DNA of 64,000 nt, from positions 124,001 to 188,000 of the forward strand of contig JBNMLH010000003.1 of the NCBI GenBank assembly GCA_050875145.1. The letters run 5' to 3'. This document shows, piece after piece, positions 45,501 through 55,258 of the stretch. A program made the translations under genes and the position numbers. This DNA is from CAG-411 sp050875145. Its GTDB lineage: Bacteria; Bacillota; Clostridia; Lachnospirales; Lachnospiraceae. Within the stretch, counting starts at the first letter, position 1, and each line of letters opens with the position of its first letter. The notes under the pieces were generated by a model. That model was given only the letters and a program-made list of their open reading frames with translations. It did not search any database and was not told the origin of the DNA.

Positions 45501-46517
45501 TTACTCATTATCTTCCAAAAGAATATTTTCTTTTATTTTCTCATTAATATTCTGTTCCTTAAATAAAGAACATTGAATAATTGAGTTCTTAATTTCTTTG
45601 CTGGTTGAACTACCATGTGTCTTAACAACCAGTCCATTTAACCCCAGCATAGGAGCACCACCATATTCACTGGCATCAAACTGCTTTATTGTGTTTTTCA
45701 ACACTGGCATTGCCAATGCTGCTCCAATCTTACTTTTTGTTGTAGACATAAGACCTTTTTTAATTTCGCTAACCAAAGCGGATGATAAGCCTTCATATAA
45801 TTTTAAGATGACATTTCCAACAAATGCCTCACAGACAATAACATCTGCCTCTCCATACGGAATATCTCTTGCTTCAATACTACCAACAAAATTAATCTCA
45901 CTACAATTCTTTAACATTGGGTAAGTTTCTTTCACAAGCATATTTCCCTTTTCTTCTTCTGCACCAATATTAACAATAGCAACTCTAGGCTTTTCAACTC
46001 CAATTACATTCTCCATGTAAATAGAACCCATCTTTGCAAATTGCAATAAGTGGGATGGACGTGCATCTACATTAGCACCGCAGTCTACAAGTAATGATAC
46101 CCCTTTTACTGTCGGTATCAACGGTGCCAATGGTGGTCTTTCAACCCCTTTTATCCTTCCTGCAATCAATTGTCCTCCTACTAACACAGCACCTGTACTT
46201 CCTGCTGAAACAAATGCATCTGCCTCTCCAGCTTTTATCAAATTCAGTGCTACCACAATAGAAGAATCCTTTTTCCTGCGTATTGCCATAACAGGAGCTT
46301 CATCATTGGTTATCACTTCATCCGCTTTTACAACCTTAATTTGCTCCTCTGGATAAGAATATTTTTTTAATTCCTTTTGAATTTCTTCTTCTTTTCCTAC
46401 TAACAATACTTGTATCTGCTCTTTTTCATTGACTGCTTCTATTGCTCCCTTTACAATCTCCGCAGGAGCATTATCTCCGCCCATTGCATCTAATGCGACT
46501 CTTACCATATCTTTCAT
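45501..46517 (-). CDS. plsX: Phosphate acyltransferase PlsX
   Basis: 338 residues. VALDAMGGDNAPAEIVKGA at the start, FVSAGSTGAVLVGG, LLVDCGANVDARPSHLLQFA and GSIEARDIPYGEADVIVCEAFVGN are family signatures. It turns acyl-ACP into acyl-phosphate for glycerol-3-phosphate acylation by PlsY. GAGGAG lies 8 bases before the ATG. rpmF, its usual upstream neighbour, is absent. The 178-base gap before cheR shows no clear FapR site. Confidence 0.96.
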   Translation of the reverse strand: MKDMVRVALDAMGGDNAPAEIVKGAIEAVNEKEQIQVLLVGKEEEIQKELKKYSYPEEQIKVVKADEVITNDEAPVMAIRRKKDSSIVVALNLIKAGEADAFVSAGSTGAVLVGGQLIAGRIKGVERPPLAPLIPTVKGVSLLVDCGANVDARPSHLLQFAKMGSIYMENVIGVEKPRVAIVNIGAEEEKGNMLVKETYPMLKNCSEINFVGSIEARDIPYGEADVIVCEAFVGNVILKLYEGLSSALVSEIKKGLMSTTKSKIGAALAMPVLKNTIKQFDASEYGGAPMLGLNGLVVKTHGSSTSKEIKNSIIQCSLFKEQNINEKIKENILLEDNE

Positions 46518-46695
46518 TTGTCAATCTCCTCAATGAAATCTCGCTTTTACTCTAACAGCCCAGTCGTGCAAAATAGTGATAGCACATCACCATCATCATT
46601 TTATGTATCAACACAACCAATCTGCCGTTTTCCTACCTAATTTTTAGTCCATATCCACAGACAAATATACTAAATATTATTCTAAAAATCAACTA

Positions 46696-47481
46696 CTAAT
46701 TCTCAATCCTTTTATAGAAAAATGAATATACCGATTCAAAACCAAAATTCTTTGGCTGTACCATCTGCTCTGTACTTCCTACAAACAGAAATGCCCCAGG
46801 TTTTAAAGACTGATTAAATTTGGCATAAATCTCTGATTTTGCTTCTTCTGTAAAATAAATCATAACATTTCTACAAACAATCAAATCACATTGTGAAGGA
46901 TAGGTATCCTTCAACAAATTATGCTGTTGGAACTTTACACATGACTTTATTTTATCCGAAATAGCATAGGTTTTTTCATTTATTTTTTCAAAATATTTTG
47001 TAACAAATTCATCTGGTAACGCCTTCAAACTTTTATCTGTATAAAGTCCAGCCTTAGCCTTTTCAAGAATTTGTTTATCAATATCCGTTGCAATAATTTC
47101 TATATTACTCAATGGCACAAATTTTGAAAGTAACATAACCAACGAATATGGTTCATCCCCTGTTGAACAAGCCGCACTCCATATTTTCAACTTTTTCCCG
47201 AATTTTTCAAACAACGCTGGAAAAATAGAGTTTTCTAAAATTTTCCATTGTTCTGGATTTCGATAAAACTCAGATACATTTATCGTTAAATATGTCACAA
47301 ATTCTTCAAATTTGTCTTTATCCTTTTTTAATAATTCCACATACTGTTTATAAGAAGATATACCACTTTTTGATATAAGTGTATCAATTCTTCTCTTCAT
47401 CTGACGTTCCTTGTATGCATTCAAATCAATCTTTGTCAATTGAAATACGTCCCTTTTAAATCCCTCATAATTATCTTCCAT
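46696..47481 (-). CDS. cheR: Chemotaxis protein methyltransferase CheR
   Basis: 261 residues. The N-terminal four-helix domain (FKRDVFQLTKIDLNAYKERQMKRRID) is followed by the SAM-binding domain with IWSAACSTGDEPYSLVMLL, DTYPSQCDLIVCRNVMIYF and PGAFLFVGSTEQM. It methylates glutamates of chemoreceptors. AGGGGGAAG precedes the ATG. It is separate from any che operon; one receptor is encoded at 55.4 kb. Its presence indicates motility or another CheR-regulated system. Confidence 0.93.
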   Translation of the reverse strand: MEDNYEGFKRDVFQLTKIDLNAYKERQMKRRIDTLISKSGISSYKQYVELLKKDKDKFEEFVTYLTINVSEFYRNPEQWKILENSIFPALFEKFGKKLKIWSAACSTGDEPYSLVMLLSKFVPLSNIEIIATDIDKQILEKAKAGLYTDKSLKALPDEFVTKYFEKINEKTYAISDKIKSCVKFQQHNLLKDTYPSQCDLIVCRNVMIYFTEEAKSEIYAKFNQSLKPGAFLFVGSTEQMVQPKNFGFESVYSFFYKRIEN

Positions 47482-47573
47482 TGTACTTCCCCCTTACACT
47501 TCAATCATGTTTCTTTTATTGTATATTGTAGAAGTAAAAAATGCAATGATATAATTATAACTTCTCCAAAAAA

Positions 47574-47601
47574 CAAAAAAAGGAGAGGTCGAAACCTCTC
47601 C
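47574..47601 (-). terminator. Intrinsic terminator of the folD-S1 operon
   Basis: GGAGAGGT-TTCG-ACCTCTCC on the minus strand: an eight-base stem with a UUCG tetraloop and seven T after it, 16 bases past the S1 gene stop. Confidence 0.9.
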
Positions 47602-47616
47602 CATTTTTATCTGTTC

Positions 47617-48687
47617 TTATTCAGCATCTTCATTATTATCAGATAATGCCTTTACACTCAAGCTAATCTTCTTATCTGCACCATTGAAATCTACAACCTT
47701 AGCTGTCACTTCTTCACCGATCTTTAATACATCAGATGGCTTTTCAACATGTTCTCTTGAAATCTGAGAAACATGTAATAATGCATCAATTCCTGGCTCT
47801 AATTCTACGAATGCACCAAAGTCTGTCATTCTTGCAACCTTACCAGTTACAACTGTACCAACTTCATACTTATCTGCAGCAGTAATCCATGGATTTTGAT
47901 CCTCAAACTTCAAGCTTAATGCAATCTTTTCACCCTGGATATCCTTGATAAGAACCTTTACTACATCTCCAACCTTAAATAACTTCTTAGGGCTTTCTAC
48001 ACGTCCCCAAGACATTTCTGAAATGTGTAATAATCCGTCTGCACCACCTAAATCAATGAATGCACCAAAGTCTGTTACATTCTTAACAGTACCTTCTACA
48101 GTCATACCTACAGAAATCTTTTCGAATAATTCTTTCTGTAATTCTTTCTTCTTAGCAACTAATAACTGCTTACGGTCACCAATAATTCTTCTTCTCTTTG
48201 GATTAAATTCAGTAATAACAAACTCGATTTCCTGACCAGCATACTTAGAAAGATTCTTTTCATAAGTATCAGAAACTAAACTTGCAGGAATAAATACTCT
48301 TGCTTCTTCAACTACTACACTTAAACCACCATCTAATACAGCAGCAACTGGTGCCTTTAATACTTCCTGATTGTTAAATGCTTCTTCAATTCTCTTATTA
48401 CCTTTTTCAGCCATAAGTCTCTTGTAAGTTAATAATACCTGACCTTCTCCATCATTCACTTTAAGGACTTTAGCTTCCATTGTGTCACCAACATTTACAA
48501 CAGTTGTTAAATCAATGTTTGGTGTGTTGCTGTATTCATTTCTAGTAATGATACCATCTGCCTTGTATCCAATATTCAAGACAATTTCGTCTTCCTTTAC
48601 ACTAATGACTGTCCCTTCTACAATCTCACCATTATGGATTGTTTTTTCATACTCGTCTAATAATTGTTCAAAGCTCTGTTCTGACAT
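47617..48687 (-). CDS. S1-domain RNA-binding protein (ribosomal protein S1 homologue)
   Basis: 356 residues with four S1 domains. The clearest are GEIVEGTVISVKEDEIVLNIGYKADG (19-44), VGMTVEGTVKNVTDFGAFIDLGGADGLLHISEMSW and VGTVVTGKVARMTDFGAFVELEPGIDALLHVSQIS. It is shorter than E. coli S1. AAGGAGG stands 10 bases before the ATG, inside the 3' end of ispH, with which it overlaps by 31 bases. In many Clostridia these two are one fused protein; here they are two coupled frames. Confidence 0.93.
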   Translation of the reverse strand: MSEQSFEQLLDEYEKTIHNGEIVEGTVISVKEDEIVLNIGYKADGIITRNEYSNTPNIDLTTVVNVGDTMEAKVLKVNDGEGQVLLTYKRLMAEKGNKRIEEAFNNQEVLKAPVAAVLDGGLSVVVEEARVFIPASLVSDTYEKNLSKYAGQEIEFVITEFNPKRRRIIGDRKQLLVAKKKELQKELFEKISVGMTVEGTVKNVTDFGAFIDLGGADGLLHISEMSWGRVESPKKLFKVGDVVKVLIKDIQGEKIALSLKFEDQNPWITAADKYEVGTVVTGKVARMTDFGAFVELEPGIDALLHVSQISREHVEKPSDVLKIGEEVTAKVVDFNGADKKISLSVKALSDNNEDAE

Positions 48688-49517
48688 GCTGTTTGAACCT
48701 CCTTAATAATATTATTTGGGGTTGATGCCCCTGCTGTAATACCTACGCTACGAAACGACTGGAACGCGTCCAAATCTAAGTCAACAAGTGTCTGTATATA
48801 GTAAGTATTCTCACATTCTCTTTTACATATCTCATACAACTTCTGTGTATTGGAACTGGATTGTCCACCAATCACAATCATTGCATCCGAGACTTTTGCC
48901 AACTGCATCGCTTCACTTTGTCTCACTTCTGTAGCATTGCAAATTGTATTTAAAGCAATTATATCATACCTCTTTTTTGAAATTATTTCAACTATATCTT
49001 GAAATTTCTTGTAATTAAATGTCGTTTGTGATACAATGCAGGTCTTTTTTTCCTGGCTTGGCACATATGCCTCTGCCTCTTCTATGGTCTCTATTACAGT
49101 AACATTGTCGCCTCCCCAGCCTTTTATGCCTTCCACCTCTGGATGTTTTGCATTACCAATAATTACCACATTTTCATTTTCTTCTGTATGCTCTTTTACT
49201 ATATTGTGTATTTTTTTTACAAATGGACAAGTAGCATCTACGATTCTGATATTTTCTTTTTGTAGAATATCATAAACATCTTTTGACACACCATGCGAAC
49301 GAATAATGACGGTTCCTTCCTTAAGCTTCTTCAATTCATCAATCGAATTTAGTACAGCCACACCTTTTTTTTGCAGGTCGGCTACCACCTGCTCATTGTG
49401 AATAATAGGACCATAAGTATAAACCTGCTCATTTTTTTTTGCTTCTTCATATACCATATCTACAGCACGTTTCACGCCAAAACAAAATCCTGCACTTTTT
49501 GCCAATGTTACTTCCAT
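48657..49517 (-). CDS. ispH: 4-hydroxy-3-methylbut-2-enyl diphosphate reductase
   Basis: 286 residues, the last enzyme of the MEP isoprenoid pathway, making IPP and DMAPP. Iron-sulfur cysteines are in SAGFCFGVKRAV (about 12), VDATCPFVKKIHNIV (about 95) and ALNTICNATEVRQ. The C-terminal VGITAGASTPNNIIKEV signature is also present. The open frame extends to 49571, but the ATG at 49517 begins the usual MEVTLAKSAGFCFGV and has AGGTG upstream. It overlaps the S1-domain gene by 31 bases. Confidence 0.95.
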   Translation of the reverse strand: MEVTLAKSAGFCFGVKRAVDMVYEEAKKNEQVYTYGPIIHNEQVVADLQKKGVAVLNSIDELKKLKEGTVIIRSHGVSKDVYDILQKENIRIVDATCPFVKKIHNIVKEHTEENENVVIIGNAKHPEVEGIKGWGGDNVTVIETIEEAEAYVPSQEKKTCIVSQTTFNYKKFQDIVEIISKKRYDIIALNTICNATEVRQSEAMQLAKVSDAMIVIGGQSSSNTQKLYEICKRECENTYYIQTLVDLDLDAFQSFRSVGITAGASTPNNIIKEVQTACQNRALNNY

Positions 49518-49545
49518 TTTTTCACCTAGCCTTTCAATATCATGC

Positions 49546-50205
49546 CTAGATATTTTTCTTATAAATCGCAATAATATTTGCTACAACCTCTGCAATAGTC
49601 ATATGAGAACTATCCACAAGAACAGCATCCTCTGCCTGCTTTAATGGTGCAATTTCACGATTCATATCCTGCTCATCTCTTGCAATAATATCATTCTCAA
49701 TTTCCTGTAAATTACACGTAATTCCTTTTTCACATAATTCCTTATATCTACGATTTGCACGTTCTGAAGCACTGGCAGTTAAGTAGATTTTTACGTCTGC
49801 ATTTGGTAATACATGCGTACCAATATCTCTTCCATCCATAATTACATTTTCTTTTGCAGCTAAATTCCTTTGCAAATCCAAAAGCTGTGCTCTTACTTCT
49901 TTGATTTTCGCCACAAAAGAGGCCATCTTTCCTACTTCTTCCGTACGAATAAGACCACTTACATTTTCTCCATTTAATACTACCTGTTGTTCTCCATTTT
50001 GATAAATGATTTCAACAGATGCCTCTTTTACATGCGTTGCAACTTCTTCTTCCTGTTTCATATTATTACGAAGCATATACAAAGCAATCGCACGATACAT
50101 GGCACCTGTATCAACATAAATAAATCCCAATTCTTTTGCAACCATCTTTGCGATTGTACTTTTTCCTGCTCCTGCAGGTCCATCAATTGCTATATTAATT
50201 GCCAT
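49546..50205 (-). CDS. cmk: Cytidylate kinase
   Basis: 219 residues. Walker A IDGPAGAGKSTIAK (7-20), the YVDTGAMYRAIA substrate loop and the DGRDIGTHVLPNADVKIYLTAS motif, plus the lid ANRRYKEL region, identify CMP kinase. It phosphorylates CMP and dCMP. AGGAG precedes the ATG. It lies between the BaiN-type gene and ispH, a conserved clostridial order. Confidence 0.96.
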   Translation of the reverse strand: MAINIAIDGPAGAGKSTIAKMVAKELGFIYVDTGAMYRAIALYMLRNNMKQEEEVATHVKEASVEIIYQNGEQQVVLNGENVSGLIRTEEVGKMASFVAKIKEVRAQLLDLQRNLAAKENVIMDGRDIGTHVLPNADVKIYLTASASERANRRYKELCEKGITCNLQEIENDIIARDEQDMNREIAPLKQAEDAVLVDSSHMTIAEVVANIIAIYKKNI

Positions 50206-50214
50206 CTTTTTCTC

Positions 50215-51450
50215 CTATTCTTCTACCTCTGTTCCTGCTAAAAAACCAGTAGACCACGCTATTTGTAAGTTAAATCCGCCAGTAAGTGCATCTAAATCAA
50301 GCACTTCACCTGCAAAATACACTCCTTTTACTTTAGTAGATTCCATTGTACTTGGATTAATTTCTTTTACCGACACACCGCCCTGTGTAATAATAGCCTC
50401 ATTATATCCTCGTAAACGTTCTACGTGCAATTCTAAATTTTTAAGTAATGAAACAATTCTATGCCGTTCTTCCTTTGTTACGGAATGAATCGGTTTATTA
50501 GGATCAATGCCACTCAATTCAATCATAACTGGAATCATTTTCTTTGGCAACAACTTGTCCAGTCCATTTTTAAATTGTTTATTGGATATTTCCGAAAAAT
50601 CACGCAACAATCTTGCATCAAGCTGTTCTGCACTTAAAGCCGGTTTACAATCAATTTGAAGCACAATATCCTGTTTTCCCATAAAAGGTGCCACATAACT
50701 GCTTGCACTTAAAATCAATGGTCCACTGACTCCAAAGTGTGTAAACAACATCTCACCAAAGTTCTCATATATTTTTCTTTTGCCAGCATACACTCTCGCT
50801 GAAACATTGCGAAGCGACAAGCCCTGCATTTGCTGTACATACTCTTCTTCTATCTGAAACGGAACTAATGCCTGCGACAGCTTTGTTACGGTATGTCCCA
50901 GCTTTTTTGCAAAATGATATCCATCTCCCGTAGAACCTGTACTAGGATAAGATAACCCTCCTGTTGCCACAATCACCGCAGTCGTATCGACTACTTCCTT
51001 TTTCCCATTTCTTTCTATCTCAATTGCTTTGATACCATCATCTTTTGTAATAAGATCCAATACAGTGGTATTAAAAAAAACTTTTACGCCTAAATGTTGT
51101 AATTCCCTTTGTAATCCATTTATGACATCTGATGACTTGTCCGACAAAGGGAATACACGATCTCCTCTCTCGATTTTTGTTTTTACACCCAGTTCCTCAA
51201 AAAAAGAAATCGTCTGCATATTATCAAAACCATAAAAAGCACTATATAAAAACTTATGGTTTGTTACCACATTGGCAAATAATTGTTCCATATCTGCCGC
51301 ATTGGTAATATTGCATCTTCCCTTTCCAGTAATATATAGTTTTTTCCCCAGTTTTTCGTTTTTTTCAAACAACTGTACTTTATGTCCGTTTCTTGCTGCC
51401 ATAATCGCAGCCATCATTCCAGCAGCACCGCCACCTATTACTGAAATCAT
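50215..51450 (-). CDS. HI0933/BaiN-family flavoprotein (paralogue 2)
   Basis: 411 residues. FAD-binding VIGGGAAGMMAAIMAARNG, the signature ITGKGRCNITN near 41, the VIVATGGLSYPSTGSTGDGY loop and the C-terminal GEVLDLDALTGGFNLQIAWSTG. It occupies the conserved slot before cmk, so it is likely the ancestral copy. The paralogue at 10.5 kb shares the same layout. Proposed roles range from aminoacetone oxidation to bile-acid reduction (BaiN) and are not settled. Confidence 0.88.
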   Translation of the reverse strand: MISVIGGGAAGMMAAIMAARNGHKVQLFEKNEKLGKKLYITGKGRCNITNAADMEQLFANVVTNHKFLYSAFYGFDNMQTISFFEELGVKTKIERGDRVFPLSDKSSDVINGLQRELQHLGVKVFFNTTVLDLITKDDGIKAIEIERNGKKEVVDTTAVIVATGGLSYPSTGSTGDGYHFAKKLGHTVTKLSQALVPFQIEEEYVQQMQGLSLRNVSARVYAGKRKIYENFGEMLFTHFGVSGPLILSASSYVAPFMGKQDIVLQIDCKPALSAEQLDARLLRDFSEISNKQFKNGLDKLLPKKMIPVMIELSGIDPNKPIHSVTKEERHRIVSLLKNLELHVERLRGYNEAIITQGGVSVKEINPSTMESTKVKGVYFAGEVLDLDALTGGFNLQIAWSTGFLAGTEVEE

Positions 51451-51452
51451 AC

Positions 51453-51998
51453 TTACTTTGTCTCCTTCAACACATCTTTATTCTTGGCAATATAATCCAC
51501 AAGGGAAATGACTGTAAATACTACAGACAAATAAATAAAGAACTGTTCGGCATAATACATTGGCTTTCCAGCAAAATTAAAAATCAACAAAATAGACATA
51601 ATCATCTGAGAAACCGTCTTGAATTTTCCCCAATAACTAGCTGCTATTACTACTCCATTATCAGAAGCAATCAAACGAAATCCACTAATTGTAAATTCTC
51701 TGCAAATAATCACAATAGCTGCCCATGCCGGAAAATGCAATTCTGGCAACGTTACAAAACAAATCAATGCAGAACATACCAATAATTTATCGGCCAATGG
51801 ATCCATAAATTTTCCAAAGTTTGTAACTAGATGATACTTTCTTGCAAGATAGCCATCCAATGTATCTGTAATGCATGCCACACAAAATATAGCTCCCGCA
51901 ATGTAATTATGATATGGTATTGCATTCACAAGCATAAAAACTACAAAAAATGGAATTAATATTACACGTAAAACGGTTATTTTATTTGGTAAATTCAT
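51453..51998 (-). CDS. pgsA: CDP-diacylglycerol-glycerol-3-phosphate 3-phosphatidyltransferase
   Basis: 181 residues, about five membrane helices. The CDP-alcohol phosphotransferase motif DTLDGYLARKYHLVTNFGKF-MDPLADK keeps the full D-DG-AR-G-D-D residue set. It makes phosphatidylglycerol phosphate from CDP-DAG, a lipid committed step. It lies between rimO and the flavoprotein and only 2 bases from the latter. Only a weak ribosome site (GGGTG) precedes the ATG. Confidence 0.94.
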   Translation of the reverse strand: MNLPNKITVLRVILIPFFVVFMLVNAIPYHNYIAGAIFCVACITDTLDGYLARKYHLVTNFGKFMDPLADKLLVCSALICFVTLPELHFPAWAAIVIICREFTISGFRLIASDNGVVIAASYWGKFKTVSQMIMSILLIFNFAGKPMYYAEQFFIYLSVVFTVISLVDYIAKNKDVLKETK

Positions 51999-52089
51999 TG
52001 TAACACCCGCGTATAAACTTTATTCTGTTTACTACGTTTTCCTTCCTATTATTTTTCTTTTATTCATCAAAACTATTTTAGCACAAGAA

Positions 52090-53418
52090 TCAATCCCACA
52101 CAACTTCACCAATCAAATCATATTCTTTCGCATCTGTAACCTGAACAGTAACCATCTCTCCTGACATTAATTCGTGTGAACAATGCACAAAAATATACCC
52201 ATCTACATTTGGTGCATCCCTATAGGTTCTTCCTATAAATACATTTTCATCAGGCAATTTTCCTTCAATAAGTACCTCTACTTTTTGATACAGCCTTTCT
52301 TCTGCTGTTTCAAAAGCAATCTTTTGCTGTGCCTCCATAATTTCATTTCTTCGTTTCTCTTTTATTTCTTCTGGAATTTGATCTGGAAAATCTGCCGCCG
52401 GAGTTCCTTCTTCTGGTGAATAGGTAAATACACCTAGTCTGTCAAAACGTAATTTTTTAACAAACTCCAGCAATTCTTCATGCTGTTCTTGTGTCTCTCC
52501 TGGAAAACCACTAATTAATGTAGTGCGAAGACAAATCTCTGGAATTTCTTTTCTCAATTTTTCTACAATGGAAATGAGTTCTGCTTTATTTGTTCTTCTA
52601 CCCATTCTTTTTAAAATTCCATCTGCTCCATGTTGTATCGGCATATCCAGATATTTACATATCTTCGGTTCCTCTTTTATAACCTGAATTAATTCATCTG
52701 TAATTTCTTCTGGATAGCAATATAAAATTCGTATCCATTTTATTCCTGAAATCTCACATAACTTTCGCAATAAAATCGGTAACGATTTTTTCCCGTAGAT
52801 GTCCTTGCCGTACATAGTTGTTTCTTGCGCAACTAAAATCAATTCTTCCACACCATTTTCCGCTAATTGTGTCGCCTCTTTCAATAACTTTTCCATCGGA
52901 ACACTTCGATAATCTCCACGAATTTCTGGAATAATGCAATACGTGCAGTGCTTATCACAACCTTCTGCAATTTTCAGATAAGAAAAATATCCACCTGTTG
53001 TGTTGATACGTTTTGTATCTACCAGTGGCAAATAGTTTAAATCTTTATATTCTTCCGTTACTTTTCCCTGTAATGCTTCCTCTACAGCATCACAAATATC
53101 CTCATAACTATTCGTTCCTAGAACTGCATCTACCTCTGGGATTTCCTTTCTTATCTCGTCTTTATAGCGTTGTGCCAAACATCCGGTTACAATTAAAGCT
53201 TTTAAATTCCCATTTTTCTTTAATTCCGCCATTTCTAAAATGGTTGTAATGCTTTCTTCCTTAGCATCATTTATAAAACAGCAGGTATTTACCACGATTA
53301 CATCTGCTTTTTGCTCATCATCCGTAATCTCGTACTGCTTTTCGCGAAGTAATCCTAACATCACTTCACTATCAACCAGATTTTTATCGCATCCCAGGGA
53401 AACAAACAATATTTTCAT
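52090..53418 (-). CDS. rimO: Ribosomal protein S12 methylthiotransferase RimO
   Basis: 442 residues. N-terminal SLGCDKNLVDSEVMLGLL, VVNTCCFINDAKEES and VTGCLAQRY cysteines of the UPF0004 domain, the radical-SAM motif AEGCDKHCTYCIIPEIRGDYRS and a C-terminal TRAM domain. It methylthiolates Asp of S12. AGGAG lies before the ATG. It follows folD by 10 bases. Its paralogue MiaB is at 5.6 kb; the CDKNLVDSE signature separates the two. Confidence 0.96.
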   Translation of the reverse strand: MKILFVSLGCDKNLVDSEVMLGLLREKQYEITDDEQKADVIVVNTCCFINDAKEESITTILEMAELKKNGNLKALIVTGCLAQRYKDEIRKEIPEVDAVLGTNSYEDICDAVEEALQGKVTEEYKDLNYLPLVDTKRINTTGGYFSYLKIAEGCDKHCTYCIIPEIRGDYRSVPMEKLLKEATQLAENGVEELILVAQETTMYGKDIYGKKSLPILLRKLCEISGIKWIRILYCYPEEITDELIQVIKEEPKICKYLDMPIQHGADGILKRMGRRTNKAELISIVEKLRKEIPEICLRTTLISGFPGETQEQHEELLEFVKKLRFDRLGVFTYSPEEGTPAADFPDQIPEEIKEKRRNEIMEAQQKIAFETAEERLYQKVEVLIEGKLPDENVFIGRTYRDAPNVDGYIFVHCSHELMSGEMVTVQVTDAKEYDLIGEVVWD

Positions 53419-53428
53419 AGTTTTTCTC

Positions 53429-54277
53429 CTATTCTTCCTGTAGTTTCACTGCTTCTACACAGTTATTCATAAGCATGGCAATGGTCATAGGTCCTACTCC
53501 ACCAGGTACAGGAGTAATTGCATCTACTATCGGCTCAACATCCGCAAAATCTACATCTCCACAAAGCTTATTATTTTCATTTCTGTGAATTCCTACATCT
53601 ATTACTACTGCGCCCTCTTTTACATACTCTTTTGTAATAAACTTAGGTTTTCCAATCGCAACCACTAAAATATCTGCTCGTTTTGTAACAGCTTTTAAGT
53701 CTGCAGTTCTAGAATGACATACTGTTACCGTTCCATTTTCTCGTAATAATAACATAGAAATCGGTTTTCCTACAATATTACTTCTACCTACAACAACACA
53801 TTCTTTTCCTTCTATTTCTACACCACTACGCTTTAGCAACTGAATGATGCCTGCCGGGGTACAAGATACAAAACCAGCTTCTCCTATACTTAATGCACCT
53901 ACACTCTGTGGATGAAAACCATCTACATCCTTTTTCGGATCGATTGCGCGTATCACCGCATCTTCATCAATATGTTTTGGCAATGGAAGCTGTACTAAAA
54001 TTCCATTTACATCTTTTCTTTCATTTAATTCTTTAATTTTATCTAATAATTCATCCTGTGTAATACTTTCTTCCATTTCATAAGAAAGAGAACGAATTCC
54101 TACATATTCACATGCCTTTTTTTTATTTCCAACATAAACAGTAGATGCTGGATCATTTCCTACCTGAATAACTGCCAATGTAATTTCTACGCCTTCCTTT
54201 TTATAGGTAGCCACTTTTTCTTTCAATTCATCCTTAATTTCTGCCGCTATTTTTTTTCCATCAATTCTTTTCGCCAT
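53429..54277 (-). CDS. folD: Methylenetetrahydrofolate dehydrogenase/cyclohydrolase FolD
   Basis: 282 residues, bifunctional C1-folate enzyme. YVGNKKKACEYVGIRS holds the catalytic lysine region, GILVQLPLPKHIDEDAVI is the cyclohydrolase segment, VVGRSNIVGKPISMLLL binds NADP, and PVPGGVGPMTIAMLMNN is the C-terminal signature. It interconverts methylene-, methenyl- and formyl-THF. It is the first gene of the folD-rimO-pgsA-flavoprotein-cmk-ispH-S1 run. The 200-base gap upstream holds only a poor promoter. Confidence 0.96.
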   Translation of the reverse strand: MAKRIDGKKIAAEIKDELKEKVATYKKEGVEITLAVIQVGNDPASTVYVGNKKKACEYVGIRSLSYEMEESITQDELLDKIKELNERKDVNGILVQLPLPKHIDEDAVIRAIDPKKDVDGFHPQSVGALSIGEAGFVSCTPAGIIQLLKRSGVEIEGKECVVVGRSNIVGKPISMLLLRENGTVTVCHSRTADLKAVTKRADILVVAIGKPKFITKEYVKEGAVVIDVGIHRNENNKLCGDVDFADVEPIVDAITPVPGGVGPMTIAMLMNNCVEAVKLQEE

Positions 54278-54436
54278 TTCTTCACCAAATATCCTAACTG
54301 ATACTCTTTCCTTCCTCGGAAATATTCCGTTTTCTTTATCTTTTCTATTCTATAACAGATTTTTTCTATTGAAAAGTGAAATCTTAAATTTTATGAATCT
54401 TTTATAACTATTTTCCACGAAACTACTATACTATTG

Positions 54437-54465
54437 AAAAAAAAGACAGAAAAATCTGTCTTTTT
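54437..54465 (-). terminator. Intrinsic terminator of the amidase gene
   Basis: AAAAAGACAGA-AAAA-TCTGTCTTTTT with following T and AT-rich tail, 11 bases past the amidase stop. Confidence 0.75.
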
Positions 54466-54475
54466 CTATGTGTTT

Positions 54476-55234
54476 TTAATTTAATGCAATCAACAAAGTT
54501 TCAAATCCGTCTTCTCGCAATACATTTTGAATCCTCTCTGCCCTGTCTAAATCCTTGAAACGGCCAACTAAAACAGCATAATACCCATTTATTTCACGAA
54601 TTTCTACAGTATATCCCATTTCACTAACCTTATTAGCCAATCGTTGTGCATTATCGTAATTTCGGAACAATCCAATCTGTATCCGATAAGTTGGTGTTTC
54701 CCTCTGTTCTACGGTTTCTAAAATGCCCTGTGCTATTCCCTGCGCTATGTTATCAAATTCCTGGTCAAATAATTTATTATCTTCTTCATTATTAATAAAA
54801 CCTGTCTCTACTAATACTGCAGGCATCCTTGTTCCTCGAAGAACTGCCAAATCTTTCCGAATACTTCTTCCCAAATTTTTAAAGCCCACCTGCTCCAGTT
54901 GCCGATTAATATTGTCAGCCATCACTTCTTTTATATCCCCATCATTGTAAAGTAATGTCTGCACCCCCGTATACTGATTTGGCTCTGGACTTGAATTTCT
55001 ATGCAATGAGACAAAAAAATCTGCATTTTCCCTATTGGCAATTCTTGCCTTTTCGTTTGGTGATTGATATACATCATCTGTTCTCGTAAAAACTACATCA
55101 ATTCCATTATTCTTCAAAATATCTCCAACTGCCAGTGCCAGATTTAGATTGTCATCTTTCTCTTTTCTTCCATTGAACATAGCTCCATTATCCCAACCTC
55201 CGTGACCTGCATCCACCACTACTCTTGTTGCCAT
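54476..55234 (-). CDS. N-acetylmuramoyl-L-alanine amidase with SPOR domain, no signal peptide
   Basis: 252 residues. Amidase_3 domain: zinc ligands and catalytic glutamate in VVVDAGHGGWDNGA, the SLHRNSS histidine and VETGFINNEEDN. A C-terminal SPOR domain (about 175-252, two YRIQIGLFRNYDNAQRLANKV-like halves) binds denuded peptidoglycan. No signal peptide or membrane anchor, as in CwlC, a mother-cell lytic amidase released at lysis. The frame runs to 55297, but the ATG at 55234 has GGGGG upstream and the standard start. A sigma-K-like promoter precedes it. Confidence 0.88.
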   Translation of the reverse strand: MATRVVVDAGHGGWDNGAMFNGRKEKDDNLNLALAVGDILKNNGIDVVFTRTDDVYQSPNEKARIANRENADFFVSLHRNSSPEPNQYTGVQTLLYNDGDIKEVMADNINRQLEQVGFKNLGRSIRKDLAVLRGTRMPAVLVETGFINNEEDNKLFDQEFDNIAQGIAQGILETVEQRETPTYRIQIGLFRNYDNAQRLANKVSEMGYTVEIREINGYYAVLVGRFKDLDRAERIQNVLREDGFETLLIALN

Positions 55235-55258
55235 AATGTACCCCCATGCATTTTTTAT

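Noticed and set aside
46518..46695. FapR operator upstream of plsX
   Set aside because: No sequence resembling the FapR palindrome was found in this gap.
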